Below are positions 14,080 to 21,357 of a DNA stretch of 25,631 bases, piece by piece. Position numbers and translations under genes: made by a program. Origin of the DNA: DATKKM01 sp035542855 (GTDB taxonomy: Bacteria > Chloroflexota > Dehalococcoidia > SM23-28-2 > RBG-16-64-32); NCBI GenBank assembly GCA_035542855.1, contig DATKKM010000070.1:1-25631 (forward strand), given 5' to 3'. The stretch's first letter is position 1. Each line of letters opens with the position of its first letter. The notes beneath the pieces were generated by a model. The model was given only the letters and a program-made list of their open reading frames with translations. It was not told where the DNA came from and made no database searches.

Positions 14080-14556
14080 GTGAGGCGGCACCCGGCGCTG
14101 GTCCCTCTCTCGCGCGAGCACAACACTGCGCTGGTGCTGGCGCTGCGCATCGGCCGCGAAGTCCCGAGCGCAGATGGGGCAGCGATCGGCGACATCTACG
14201 GCACCCTGATCAGCTTCTGGGCGCGCGGCCTGCTCCCCCACTTCCGCGCTGAGGGCGAGTGCCTGCTGGCGCGGCTGGTGCGCCACGTTTCGCCGGAGGA
14301 CGAGATGGTGATGCGGCTGCACCGCGATCACCTGGGCATCGAGGCGCTGGTGGCGGACATGCGCGACAACGCGGACGTTGAGTGGAGGCGGCGGCTGTTG
14401 CTGGACTTCGCGGCCAGGCTGCGGGAGCACGTGCGCTGGGAGGAGGACGTCCTCTTCCAGGCAACACAGGAGGCACTGAGCGAGCCGGAGCTGGCGGCGC
14501 TGGGCTCGGACGTGCGGGAGCGCGTTGGCGAGGGCGGTACGCGGCTGGAGGGCTAG
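14080..14556 (+). CDS. Hemerythrin HHE-domain protein
   Basis: A 158-residue all-helical protein with the hemerythrin-like iron-binding pattern: His in LSREHNTAL, His and Glu in LLPHFRAEGECLL, His in LHRDHLGIEAL, and His with Glu in LREHVRWEEDVLF. These would supply the His and carboxylate ligands of a di-iron site that senses or binds oxygen, nitric oxide or peroxide, or stores iron. GTG 14080 starts 2 nt after the DUF3090 stop. The TAG stop (14554-14556) overlaps the stop of the convergent FAD oxidase: the palindrome CTAG supplies both stops. Confidence 0.85.
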   Translation: MRRHPALVPLSREHNTALVLALRIGREVPSADGAAIGDIYGTLISFWARGLLPHFRAEGECLLARLVRHVSPEDEMVMRLHRDHLGIEALVADMRDNADVEWRRRLLLDFAARLREHVRWEEDVLFQATQEALSEPELAALGSDVRERVGEGGTRLEG

Positions 14557-15878
14557 GCGATCGGGCCGAGGACGCGATCCAGGTAGGGGTTGGAGAACCG
14601 CCCTTCCGGATCGAGCTTCTTGCGGGCGGCCTGGAACTCGTCCCACTCCGGGTAGCGCGGGGCCAGTGTCTCGGCGGTCTGGAAGTGCAGCTTGCCCCAG
14701 TGCGGGCGGCCGCCGTAGTCGTCCATGATGTCTTCGACGGCCTCGAAGTACTGCTGGTACTGCGTGTGCTCGTAGACGTGGCAGGCGATGTAGCAGCTGC
14801 GGCGTCCGTAGGTAGTGCTCAGCGGGATGTCATCGCCGATGGTGAAGCGCACCTCGATCGGAAAGCTGAGGATGAGGCCGCTGCGCTTGATGTAGGCGCG
14901 GACGCGGTTGAACGCCTCGGTCGCCGCCTCGAAGGGGATCTCGTACTCCATCTCGTAAAAGCGGACCATGCGGGGCGTGCAGAAGACTTTGTACGAACTG
15001 TCGACGTACTCCGTGGCGCCGGAGCTGGGCATGATCTTGGCCACCCGCGGGATGATGGACGGGCGCACGCGACCGACGCGGCAGACCACCCAGAAGGCGA
15101 CGTTGTTGAACAGCATATCGTCGCGGAACTGGTGCCAGGCGCCGCGCTTCGGCTGGTCCGCGGCGGTGCGGTTGTTGAACTTGGCGATGGCCCAGCGGGT
15201 GCCGGGGACCCAGTAGAACTCGAAGTGGTCGTTGGCGGCGATGTAGTCGTCCATGTTGGCGAGGCACTCTTCGACGTCCATCGGCACTTCGCGGGCGTGG
15301 AGGTTGAACGCGGGGACGGCCTTAAGGGTGACCGTCGAGATCACGCCCAGCGCGCCGAGGCCGACGCGGGCCGCGTGGAAGACGTCCGCGTTCTCCTCCG
15401 CCGAGCAGTCGATGATCGAGCCGTCGCCGGCGATGATCCGCAGGCCCACGACGTCGCGGGAGATGCCGCCGAGGTCGCGGGCGGTACCGTGGGTGGCGGT
15501 GGAGATGGCGCCGGAGATCGACTGGCGGTCGATGTCGCCGAGGTTGGGCATGGCCAGGCCGCGGCGGTCCAGCTCTTCGTTCAGGCGGTGGAGCTTGATG
15601 CCGGCCTGGACTGTCACCTGGCCCTTCACGGCGTCCGTCTTCAGCACGCGCTGGTAGTTGTCGAGCTGGACGAGGCGGCCGTCCGTCAGGGCGATGGCGG
15701 TGAAGGAGTGGCCGCTGCCAACCACCTTCACGCGCTGGCCTGCGGCTGCGGCGTCGCGCACGATCTGCGCGATCTCCTCCTCGCTGGACGGAGCGTCGAT
15801 GCGGGCGGGGGCGCACTCCTGGTTGCCCGCCCAGTTCTTCCAGCTGAGGCGCGAACGCCGGGAGGTGCTCGTTGCCAT
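14553..15878 (-). CDS. FAD-linked aldonolactone-oxidase-like enzyme
   Basis: A 441-residue flavoprotein of the VAO/PCMH fold. The N-terminal FAD domain has VVGSGHSFT (about residues 52-60), where His57 is at the covalent-FAD position of gulono/arabinono-lactone oxidases and alditol oxidases, then TATHGT and GLGALGVISTVTL. The C-terminus has the HWGK signature (393-396) and the DPEGRFSNPYLDRVLG ending of D-arabinono-1,4-lactone oxidase-like proteins. It should oxidise a sugar lactone or alditol with O2 or another acceptor; the substrate is uncertain. ATG 15878 is used because upstream codons give no family sequence, and TAGCAT lies 8 nt before it. It is divergent from leuC. Confidence 0.87.
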   Translation of the reverse strand: MATSTSRRSRLSWKNWAGNQECAPARIDAPSSEEEIAQIVRDAAAAGQRVKVVGSGHSFTAIALTDGRLVQLDNYQRVLKTDAVKGQVTVQAGIKLHRLNEELDRRGLAMPNLGDIDRQSISGAISTATHGTARDLGGISRDVVGLRIIAGDGSIIDCSAEENADVFHAARVGLGALGVISTVTLKAVPAFNLHAREVPMDVEECLANMDDYIAANDHFEFYWVPGTRWAIAKFNNRTAADQPKRGAWHQFRDDMLFNNVAFWVVCRVGRVRPSIIPRVAKIMPSSGATEYVDSSYKVFCTPRMVRFYEMEYEIPFEAATEAFNRVRAYIKRSGLILSFPIEVRFTIGDDIPLSTTYGRRSCYIACHVYEHTQYQQYFEAVEDIMDDYGGRPHWGKLHFQTAETLAPRYPEWDEFQAARKKLDPEGRFSNPYLDRVLGPIA

Positions 15879-15886
15879 GATGCGCC

Positions 15887-15892
15887 ATGCTA
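15887..15892 (-). promoter_or_regulatory. -10-like hexamer of the FAD oxidase gene
   Basis: TAGCAT on the minus strand, 8 nt before ATG 15878, with no ribosome binding site in between. It fits the leaderless pattern seen at several other genes. Confidence 0.45.
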
Positions 15893-15930
15893 TCGCACGC
15901 AGGCCTCGACCGACAAACCGGCCAACCGGA

Positions 15931-15936
15931 TATGAT
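15931..15936 (+). promoter_or_regulatory. -10-like hexamer of leuCD
   Basis: TATGAT, 17 nt before the GTG start of leuC. Transcription would start near 15943, so the leader would be about 11 nt and begin at or within the GGAGG ribosome binding site (15943-15947). No attenuator or leader peptide fits in so short a leader. Confidence 0.5.
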
Positions 15937-15953
15937 AGGCGTGGAGGTTCACT

Positions 15954-17360
15954 GTGGCACCGAAGACGATGTTCGACAAGATATGGGACGCGCACGTTGT
16001 GCATGAGGAGCACGGCAAGCCGGCGCTACTTTATGTCGACCTGCACCTCGTCCACGAAGTGACCTCGCCGCAGGCCTTCGAGGGGCTGCGGCTGAGCGGG
16101 CGCAAGGTCCGCCGGCCGGACCTGACGGTGGCCACGGCGGACCACAACGTGCCCACGCGCGACCGCCTGCACATCAAGGACGAGACTTCCCGCAAACAGG
16201 TGGAGGCGCTGAAGGCGAACTGCGCGGAGTTCGGGATCGAATACTACGGCGTGGAGTCTGACCGGCAGGGCATCGTGCACGTCATTGGGCCGGAGCTGGG
16301 CCTGACGAAGCCGGGGATGGTCATCGTCTGCGGCGACAGCCACACGGCCACGCACGGCGCCTTCGGCGCGCTGGCGATGCCGATCGGGACCTCCCAGGTG
16401 GAGCACGTGCTGGCGACGCAGTGCCTGGTGCAGAGCAAGTCGAAGACGATGGAGGTGCGCGTCGACGGGAAGCTGCCGCGCGGAGTGACCGCGAAGGACG
16501 TGATCCTGGGCGTGATCGGGATGATCGGCGTCGGCGGGGGAACCGGCTACGCCATCGAGTACACGGGCGAGGTGATCCGCGACCTCTCGATGGCCGGGCG
16601 CATGACGATCTGCAACATGTCGATCGAGGCGGGGGCCCGCGTGGGCATGGTCGCGCCCGACGAGAAGACTTTCGAGTACGTGAAGGGGCGGCCGTTCGCG
16701 CCGACGGGCGAGGACTGGGACGCCGCCGTCGAGTTCTGGAGGACCCTGCCCTCTGACCAAGGGGCAACGTTCGACAAGACGGTCGTCGTCAACGCGGCCA
16801 AGCTGGAGCCGTACGTCACCTGGGGCACGACGCCGGACATGGTGGTGCCGGTGACAGGCGCGGTGCCGGACCCGGCCTCGTTCGCCACGCACGCGGACAA
16901 GGAAGCGGCTGAGCGGGCACTGCAGTACATGGGCCTGAAGGCCGGCACGCCGATCCAGGAGATCAAGCTGGACCGCGTCTTCCTGGGCTCCTGCACGAAC
17001 GCGCGGCTCGAAGACCTGCGCGCGGCGGCGGCGATCGTGAAGGGCAAGAAGGTGGCGGACGGCGTCTACGCGATGGTCGTCCCCGGGTCCATGCACGTGA
17101 AGGCGGAGGCGGAGGCCGAGGGGCTGGACCGCATCTTCACCGAGGCCGGCTTCGACTGGCGCGAGGCGGGCTGCTCCATGTGCCTGGGGATGAACCCGGA
17201 CATCCTGCAGCCGCAGGAACGCTGCGCATCGACGTCCAACCGCAACTTTGAGGGCCGGCAGGGCAAGGGCGGGCGCACCCACCTGGTCTCGCCGCAGATG
17301 GCGGCGGCAGCAGCGATCGCCGGGCACTTCGTGGACATCCGAGAGTGGGAGGTGGACTGA
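15954..17360 (+). CDS. leuC: 3-isopropylmalate dehydratase large subunit
   Basis: A 468-residue aconitase-family protein; with LeuD it isomerises 2-isopropylmalate to 3-isopropylmalate in leucine synthesis. The [4Fe-4S] ligands are Cys347 (GSCTNARLEDL) and Cys407/Cys410 (CSMCLGMNPD), the same numbers as in the E. coli enzyme as I recall. Other family blocks visible are VIVCGDSHTATHGAFGALA, GTSQVEHVLATQ, SIEAGARVGMVAPDE and RNFEGRQG. The GTG start at 15954 has GGAGG 6 nt upstream. The stop TGA overlaps the leuD ATG by one base (TGATG). No leuA or leuB is in the window. Confidence 0.97.
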   Translation: MAPKTMFDKIWDAHVVHEEHGKPALLYVDLHLVHEVTSPQAFEGLRLSGRKVRRPDLTVATADHNVPTRDRLHIKDETSRKQVEALKANCAEFGIEYYGVESDRQGIVHVIGPELGLTKPGMVIVCGDSHTATHGAFGALAMPIGTSQVEHVLATQCLVQSKSKTMEVRVDGKLPRGVTAKDVILGVIGMIGVGGGTGYAIEYTGEVIRDLSMAGRMTICNMSIEAGARVGMVAPDEKTFEYVKGRPFAPTGEDWDAAVEFWRTLPSDQGATFDKTVVVNAAKLEPYVTWGTTPDMVVPVTGAVPDPASFATHADKEAAERALQYMGLKAGTPIQEIKLDRVFLGSCTNARLEDLRAAAAIVKGKKVADGVYAMVVPGSMHVKAEAEAEGLDRIFTEAGFDWREAGCSMCLGMNPDILQPQERCASTSNRNFEGRQGKGGRTHLVSPQMAAAAAIAGHFVDIREWEVD

Positions 17361-17989
17361 TGGAGCCGTTCAAGACCGTGACGGGGCGCGTGGCGCCGAT
17401 CGACCGCGTGAACGTGGACACGGACGCCATCGTGCCGGCGCGCTTCTTGCGCCGCATCGACCGCACAGGATGGGGCGAGGTGCTCTTCAACGACCTGCGC
17501 TACCTGCCCAGCGGCGAGCCGGACCCCTCGTTCGTGCTCAACCAGCCGGGGTATGAGGACGCGAAGATCCTCGTCGTCGGGCGCAACTTCGGCAGCGGAT
17601 CGTCCCGCGAGCACGCGGTCTGGGCTATCGCCCAGTACGGCATTCGCGCGATCGTGGCCAGCAGCTTCGCGGACATCTTCCACAAGAACTGCTTCGAGAA
17701 CGGCGTGGTTCCGGTGATCCTGCCCGAGGAGCAGGTGCAGAGGCTGATGCGCGCTGCCAAGGAAGGCCCCGCGTGTGAGCTGACGGTGGACCTGGAGCGC
17801 TGCGAGGTGTCCGACGACCGCGGCTTCCGGGCGAAGTTCGTGATGCACGACGACCCGGAGACGCACGAGTTCCGCCGCCAGTGCCTGCTGAACGGCTGGG
17901 ACGAGATCGCGCTGACGCTGAAGGAGTCGGGCGATATCGAGGCGTTTGAGGAGGGGCGGCCGCGGTATCTTGACCCGGTGCGGGCGTAG
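17360..17989 (+). CDS. leuD: 3-isopropylmalate dehydratase small subunit
   Basis: A 209-residue swivelling domain partner of LeuC. Visible: VNVDTDAIVPARFLRRIDR near the N-terminus, GRNFGSGSSREHAVWAI (substrate-binding loop) and SSFADIFHKNCFENGVVPV. Length is typical of bacterial LeuD. ATG 17360 shares its A with the leuC stop, so synthesis of the two subunits is coupled; leuC ends GGAGGTGG just before, giving the ribosome binding site. The stop at 17987-17989 is inside an inverted repeat that separates this gene from the convergent lipoprotein gene. Confidence 0.96.
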   Translation: MEPFKTVTGRVAPIDRVNVDTDAIVPARFLRRIDRTGWGEVLFNDLRYLPSGEPDPSFVLNQPGYEDAKILVVGRNFGSGSSREHAVWAIAQYGIRAIVASSFADIFHKNCFENGVVPVILPEEQVQRLMRAAKEGPACELTVDLERCEVSDDRGFRAKFVMHDDPETHEFRRQCLLNGWDEIALTLKESGDIEAFEEGRPRYLDPVRA

Positions 17990-18030
17990 GGCGCGCCCCA
18001 CCCCCTGGGCGCAGCGCGCCGCGCCCCTAC
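17986..18030. terminator. GC-rich inverted repeat between convergent genes
   Basis: GTAGGGCGCG at the left and CGCGCCCCTAC at the right are complementary with one extra base, enclosing a GC-rich centre with further pairing (GGGCGC with GCGCCC types). It covers the leuD stop and the lipoprotein stop lies just inside its right end. It could fold in transcripts from either strand and serve as a bidirectional terminator, although no T-run is present. Confidence 0.45.
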
Positions 18031-18755
18031 GGCGCCTCCGTCAGCTCGAAGGTGGATTCGCCGTTGTCGTACCTGACCAGGGTGTGCCTGGCGTCCGTGG
18101 TGTACCAGGCGTCCTGGGTGCTGCCACCGGAGTCGATCTTCAGGTGCCAGGCCTGGAAGTCGCCGGCGGGGACACTGACCTGCTCCTGCTCGTCGAGCTT
18201 GAGCTTGACCGGGATGCGGTCCGCTTTGGCCAGCGTGCAGGAGAGGACGTCCGTGTACTCCACGTCGTAGCCGGTGCGGAAGTCGATGGTGCGCCAGACG
18301 AAGAGGTCGCCCCAGCTGTCGTAAGCGAGACGGGGGATGGTGACCGTGTCGTCGCGCTCGCCGTCCTCGCCGACGCGGTGGGCCTTGAACTGGCCGTTGT
18401 CGTAGGTGGCGGTGCACTCGAAGTTGCCCTGCGGCCCGACGATCTTGAAGGCGGATGTCTTCGGCAGCAGCGTCGTCTTGTCGACGGTTACCTTGGCGTC
18501 GTTGGTGAAGCCTTTGCCGGGGAAGTCGAAGTACTGGTGGAAGAGCAGCTCGCCGGTGGCGCCGTTGTCGATGCTGAGCTCCAGCGTGCCGACCTCCGTG
18601 TCCTTGCTGTCCAGGACGCGGTAGTGCGCGGTCTCCGGCCCGCCCCAGGGGACGGCCGAGACGATGTCGGTTGAGGTGACGTCTTCGCTGCCGGAGCAGG
18701 CCACCGCGAGGATGAGCGCCGCCAGGAGGACGAGCGGCGCGAGCCGCCGGATCAA
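18027..18755 (-). CDS. Lipoprotein, DUF3108-like
   Basis: A 242-residue exported protein with a lipoprotein signal: basic MIRR, hydrophobic LAPLVLLAALILAV, and lipobox LAVAC with Cys20 as the lipidation site. The mature part is beta-rich, with repeated strand motifs (VGTLELSIDNG, KVTVDKTTLLPKTSAFKI) and an ending DAWYTTDARHTLVRYDNG like that of DUF3108 proteins. No catalytic motif is visible. The TTG start at 18755 overlaps the threonine aldolase stop in TTGA, so translation is coupled to that gene even though the functions look unrelated. It ends convergently with leuD. Confidence 0.75.
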   Translation of the reverse strand: MIRRLAPLVLLAALILAVACSGSEDVTSTDIVSAVPWGGPETAHYRVLDSKDTEVGTLELSIDNGATGELLFHQYFDFPGKGFTNDAKVTVDKTTLLPKTSAFKIVGPQGNFECTATYDNGQFKAHRVGEDGERDDTVTIPRLAYDSWGDLFVWRTIDFRTGYDVEYTDVLSCTLAKADRIPVKLKLDEQEQVSVPAGDFQAWHLKIDSGGSTQDAWYTTDARHTLVRYDNGESTFELTEAP

Positions 18756-19798
18756 GCGCCCGGCCCAGCCGCCAGGATGTCCCGCGTGCGGGCCAGGGCG
18801 TCGTCGATGTCCGCTCGCTCGATGCCGTAGTGGGTGACCCAGCGGATGCGGCCGCCTTCGTCGAAGCAGAGGACGCCGGCGTCATTCAGCTTCCGCTCCA
18901 GCTTGCGCGACGACCAGCCCTCCACCTCGAAGTAGAGGAGGTTCGTCTCCGGCGGCGGCGAGAGGTGGACGCCGGGCATCTCCGCCAGGGCGGACGCGGC
19001 GTAGGCGGCGTTCGCATGGTCGTCGGCCAGGCGGTCGACCATGTTCTCCAGCGCGTAGATGCCGGCAGCGGCGATGATGCCGGCCTGGCGCATGCCGCCG
19101 CCCAGCACCTTGCGGTTGCGCCGCGCCTCGTGGATGAACTCCGCGGAGCCGCAGAGCACAGAGCCGATGGGGCAGCCGAGGCCCTTTGAGAGGCAGAAGG
19201 TGATCGAGTCGCCGTAGGCGGCGAGGCGCGAGACCGGCACGCCGAGCTTCACGGCGGCGTTGAAGATGCGCGCCCCGTCAATGTGGACGGGAAGACCGGC
19301 CTTGTCGGCGAGGTCGCGGACGGCGGCCATGTCTTCTTCGTTGAGGACGGTGCCGCCCGCGCGGTTGTGCGTGTTCTCGATGCAGATCAGGCCTGTGCGC
19401 GGGTAGTGCTGATCGTCGGGGCGAATGGCGCGACGGACGGCGCCCAGGTCGAGGCGGCCTTTGACGTCGATAGGCACCGTGTGCAGGCCGAGGCTGCCGA
19501 CGAGCCAGGCGCCGCCGGCCTCATGCTCGATGATGTGCGACCCCTCGCCGACGATGATCTCTTTGCCGCGCTCCGGGCAGTGACTGAGCTGGGCGATGAG
19601 GTTGCCCTGCGTGCCGCTGGAGACGAGCAGCGCAGCTTCCTTGCCGGTCATCTCGGCGGCCATCTCCTGCAGGCGGTTGACGGTGGGATCGCCGCCGAAG
19701 ACGTCGTCGCCGAGCTCCGCGCTGGCGATGGCCTGGCGCATCTCCGGCGACGGGAGGGTGACGGTATCGCTCCGCAGGTCTATGGGCGTGTGAGGCAC
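18752..19798 (-). CDS. ltaE: Low-specificity L-threonine aldolase family protein
   Basis: A 348-residue fold-type I PLP enzyme that splits L-threonine or allo-threonine to glycine and acetaldehyde. Seen: IDLRSDTVTLPSPEMRQAI at the N-terminus, GDDVFGGDPTVNRLQE, SGTQGNLIA, GEGSHIIEHEAGG, ENTHNRAGGTVL, HIDGARIFNAAV with the PLP-contacting Asp, and CLSKGLGCPIGS with the Schiff-base Lys. The GTG at 19798 is chosen because the family sequence starts directly after it and TACAAT lies exactly 7 nt upstream. The frame stays open upstream but without homology. Its stop overlaps the start of the lipoprotein gene. Confidence 0.93.
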   Translation of the reverse strand: MPHTPIDLRSDTVTLPSPEMRQAIASAELGDDVFGGDPTVNRLQEMAAEMTGKEAALLVSSGTQGNLIAQLSHCPERGKEIIVGEGSHIIEHEAGGAWLVGSLGLHTVPIDVKGRLDLGAVRRAIRPDDQHYPRTGLICIENTHNRAGGTVLNEEDMAAVRDLADKAGLPVHIDGARIFNAAVKLGVPVSRLAAYGDSITFCLSKGLGCPIGSVLCGSAEFIHEARRNRKVLGGGMRQAGIIAAAGIYALENMVDRLADDHANAAYAASALAEMPGVHLSPPPETNLLYFEVEGWSSRKLERKLNDAGVLCFDEGGRIRWVTHYGIERADIDDALARTRDILAAGPGA

Positions 19799-19805
19799 GT
19801 TGTCG

Positions 19806-19811
19806 ATTGTA
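19806..19811 (-). promoter_or_regulatory. -10-like hexamer of the threonine aldolase gene
   Basis: TACAAT on the minus strand, exactly 7 nt before GTG 19798, in the context CCCCTCGTACAATCGA. The identical 16-mer precedes the cupin gene. No ribosome binding site is present. Confidence 0.6.
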
Positions 19812-19920
19812 CGAGGGGGAGGCGCTGTGCGCGAGGCGGCGGGGCAGCGAGCAAGGGAGCACGAGAGCATCCAGGCGCGACGCCGTGCTGTATTGCCCGT
19901 GTGGTTCGCCCGGCGAGAGG

Positions 19921-20349
19921 TCAGGCGTCGCTGGTGCCGGCGCGGCCGTAGTCGTCGTCGAGGCGGACGACGTCGTCCAGCTCCGGGGTGGAGACTTCGA
20001 AGAAGCGGGCGTCCTCCAGAGCTTCCATGCGGTGGATGGCGCCGGGAGGCAGGATGACGGTGCTCCCCGCCTCCACAATGCGCTCTTCGTACTCGTCCGG
20101 GCGGTCGATACTGCCCAGCGTGTACTTGATGCGGCCGGCGTCGATGTACTGCACTTCATGCTTGCGCTGGTGGTACTGCAGGCTGAGGCGGTGGCCCTTC
20201 TTGAGGATGAGCAGCTTGCCGGCGTAGCGGTCCGTGTGGGCCAGCCAGTGCTCTTCGCCCCAGGGCTTGGGTACGACGCGCAGATCCCCGGGCGCGATGA
20301 TCATGGCCTCGCGCGGGGCGCCGGTTGTGGCAAGCGGCTTGTCAGGCAC
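19921..20349 (-). CDS. Cupin, phosphomannose-isomerase type II C-terminal-like
   Basis: A 142-residue single-domain cupin. It has a KPWGEEHWLAHTDRYAGKLL entry as in the isomerase domain of type II mannose-6-phosphate isomerases, cupin motif 1 (LQYHQRKHEVQYIDAG with HxxxHE metal ligands) and motif 2 (GSTVILPPGAIHRMEA, metal-binding His). The end is DVVRLDDDYGR. It is far shorter than the bifunctional isomerase/guanylyltransferase, so a stand-alone sugar-phosphate isomerase or metal-bound cupin is likely. The GTG start at 20349 lies 7 nt after TACAAT with no ribosome binding site. The gene stands between the threonine aldolase and the tRNA remnant, at the edge of the low-GC island. Confidence 0.8.
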   Translation of the reverse strand: MPDKPLATTGAPREAMIIAPGDLRVVPKPWGEEHWLAHTDRYAGKLLILKKGHRLSLQYHQRKHEVQYIDAGRIKYTLGSIDRPDEYEERIVEAGSTVILPPGAIHRMEALEDARFFEVSTPELDDVVRLDDDYGRAGTSDA

Positions 20350-20356
20350 GAGTTCG

Positions 20357-20362
20357 ATTGTA
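20357..20362 (-). promoter_or_regulatory. -10-like hexamer of the cupin gene
   Basis: TACAAT on the minus strand, exactly 7 nt before GTG 20349. The surrounding CCCCTCGTACAATCGA is identical to the threonine aldolase promoter. No -35 box is obvious. Confidence 0.6.
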
Positions 20363-20397
20363 CGAGGGGCGGGCGGTTAGGGGGAGGGCGGCGCATC

Positions 20398-20442
20398 TGG
20401 AGCGGGAGACGGGGATCGAACCCGCGACCCTCTGCTTGGGAA
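20398..20442 (-). pseudogene. 3' half of a tRNA-Gly(CCC) gene
   Basis: Read on the minus strand: anticodon loop TTCCCAA (20436-20442, anticodon CCC), 3' anticodon-stem strand GCAGA (20431-20435), variable GGGTC, T-arm GCGGG-TTCGATC-CCCGT (20409-20425), 3' acceptor strand CTCCCGC (20402-20408), T discriminator and encoded CCA (20398-20400). The 5' half is missing: the sequence upstream (CTAATC) cannot pair with GCAGA and no D-arm is visible. Breakage at the anticodon loop is what integration or excision of a tRNA-targeting element leaves behind. An 8-bp inverted repeat (20403-20410 with 20449-20456) partly restores an acceptor-like stem. No intact copy is in the window. Confidence 0.8.
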
Positions 20443-20782
20443 GATTAGGTCTCCCGTCTCGTATCTGAGCGTGCGCAGATTTCCAGAGATTCCGGGTCTC
20501 TTTGGCCCTCTGTTTTCAGCGGCTTGACCCTAAAACTCCAGCCCCAATTGTATCACCGGCAAGCAACGTCGGGTTCCTAGATCCCGATATGGGCTACCGA
20601 TTGCGGTTCATACCTTCACGCCGGCCAAACTGTGCCGGATACGTGTCCACTGGTTGAGCGACTACAGGTTGTCGTAGTCCGTCGACTCCACTGGCCCCCG
20701 ACGACAGAAAAGACTTCAGGACGGCCTTGTCTACAAGCGCACGCCGGCGCGCGCTTGTTCATCGTGGGGTCTTGCCTAAACG
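20443..20782. other. Low-coding stretch between tRNA remnant and small gene
   Basis: About 340 nt without a convincing gene on either strand. It holds GTCTCCCG (20449-20456), complementary to the tRNA remnant acceptor end, and on the minus strand an extended -10-like TGATACAAT (20547-20555) that could transcribe the remnant. No integrase, transposase or insertion-sequence end is recognisable. Confidence 0.5.
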
Positions 20783-21133
20783 TCAACTCGGGGCGTCAGG
20801 CGACCGGAGGATCTCCTTCACCATTTCCATTCCCCTCTTGGTAGCGGAAATCGCATGGTAGCGCTCATCAGTAAAAGGGGGCAGTTTCCAGTTGTCAGGG
20901 TTACCAACTACATCCAGTGCCTCATCGAGTCCAAGTTGCCTGACCTCGCGCACACCGGGAGCCTCGAGTTCGCTTACGTAGATGTATCCCAGATTCAGCA
21001 AATGGATTACAGCTTCGCGGGCAGACTCTGCTCCGCGACTCAAAGCCTCGAAGCTTGCTTCTGACAGTGGGGTGTAATCCTCAGACGCGTCTATGAGGAT
21101 CGCCTTTTCTACTTCTGTTAGATTCGTACTCAT
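20783..21133 (-). CDS. Small protein, candidate immunity partner of the second RHS tip
   Basis: A 116-residue soluble protein that I do not recognise as a named family. The look is of a winged-helix-like fold: N-terminal helix (LTEVEKAILIDAS), a helix pair (SFEALSRGAESAREAVIHLLNLGYIYV), and a C-terminal ISATKRGMEMVKEIL helix. Its ATG overlaps the stop of the preceding toxin-tip frame in ATGA (21130-21133). In polymorphic toxin loci the gene directly after the toxin tip is normally the immunity gene, and the tight overlap supports that here. Lower GC than the chromosome. A small regulator is the alternative. Confidence 0.6.
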   Translation of the reverse strand: MSTNLTEVEKAILIDASEDYTPLSEASFEALSRGAESAREAVIHLLNLGYIYVSELEAPGVREVRQLGLDEALDVVGNPDNWKLPPFTDERYHAISATKRGMEMVKEILRSPDAPS

Positions 21134-21357
21134 TGTAGCGTCTTCAAAGGAATTCGCTGCGGCTTTCCCCGTCCGTCACTAACCCTGGCATAGGGGCCGC
21201 TGTGAACGTTGGTTGGGTCGTCGGTTGAGCCCCCCGGTTCGAGCAAGATTTGAATGCCGTCTCTGCCCCTAGGCTTGAGCCGGATTGTTCCCGGCTCTCG
21301 CCCGGGACCTATCTCCCAGCTATCTGGCATTGCGTCAATAATCTCCTGCGGCGCAAG
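21130..21357 (-). CDS. C-terminal toxin-like tip of RHS module 2 (out of frame with its core)
   Basis: The frame is open from just after a TGA (21358-21360) to the stop at 21130. It begins LAPQEIIDAMPDSWEIGPGR and ends with the compact HSGPYARVSDGRGKPQRIPL, which has the look of small RHS toxin tips. An internal ATG at 21330 (66 residues) has AGGAG 12 nt upstream and may be used alone. The RHS core frame (21309-21803) overlaps this one by about 49 nt in another phase; a -1 shift would join them. Either a frameshift broke the original core-tip protein or the tip is now translated separately. The candidate immunity gene overlaps its stop. Confidence 0.5.
   Translation of the reverse strand, partial: LAPQEIIDAMPDSWEIGPGREPGTIRLKPRGRDGIQILLEPGGSTDDPTNVHSGPYARVSDGRGKPQRIPLKTLQ

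Noticed and set aside
14382..15935. A 517-residue plus-strand frame opposite the FAD oxidase gene
   Set aside because: Val/Ala/Gly/Asp-rich antisense translation typical of high-GC genes; the minus strand has FAD and HWGK motifs.
16026..17327. A 433-residue minus-strand frame opposite leuC
   Set aside because: Antisense His/Arg/Leu-rich shadow of a gene with all three iron-sulfur cysteines.
19807..20448. A plus-strand frame ending in SGRRGSNPRPSAWE
   Set aside because: That familiar ending is simply a tRNA-Gly gene read on the wrong strand; the rest is antisense to the cupin gene.
20398..20560. Possible tmRNA or intron-containing tRNA
   Set aside because: The T-arm and CCA match tRNA-Gly(CCC), no tmRNA tag frame is visible, and no 5' tRNA half (D-arm, GCGGGAG start) was found in the following few hundred bases.
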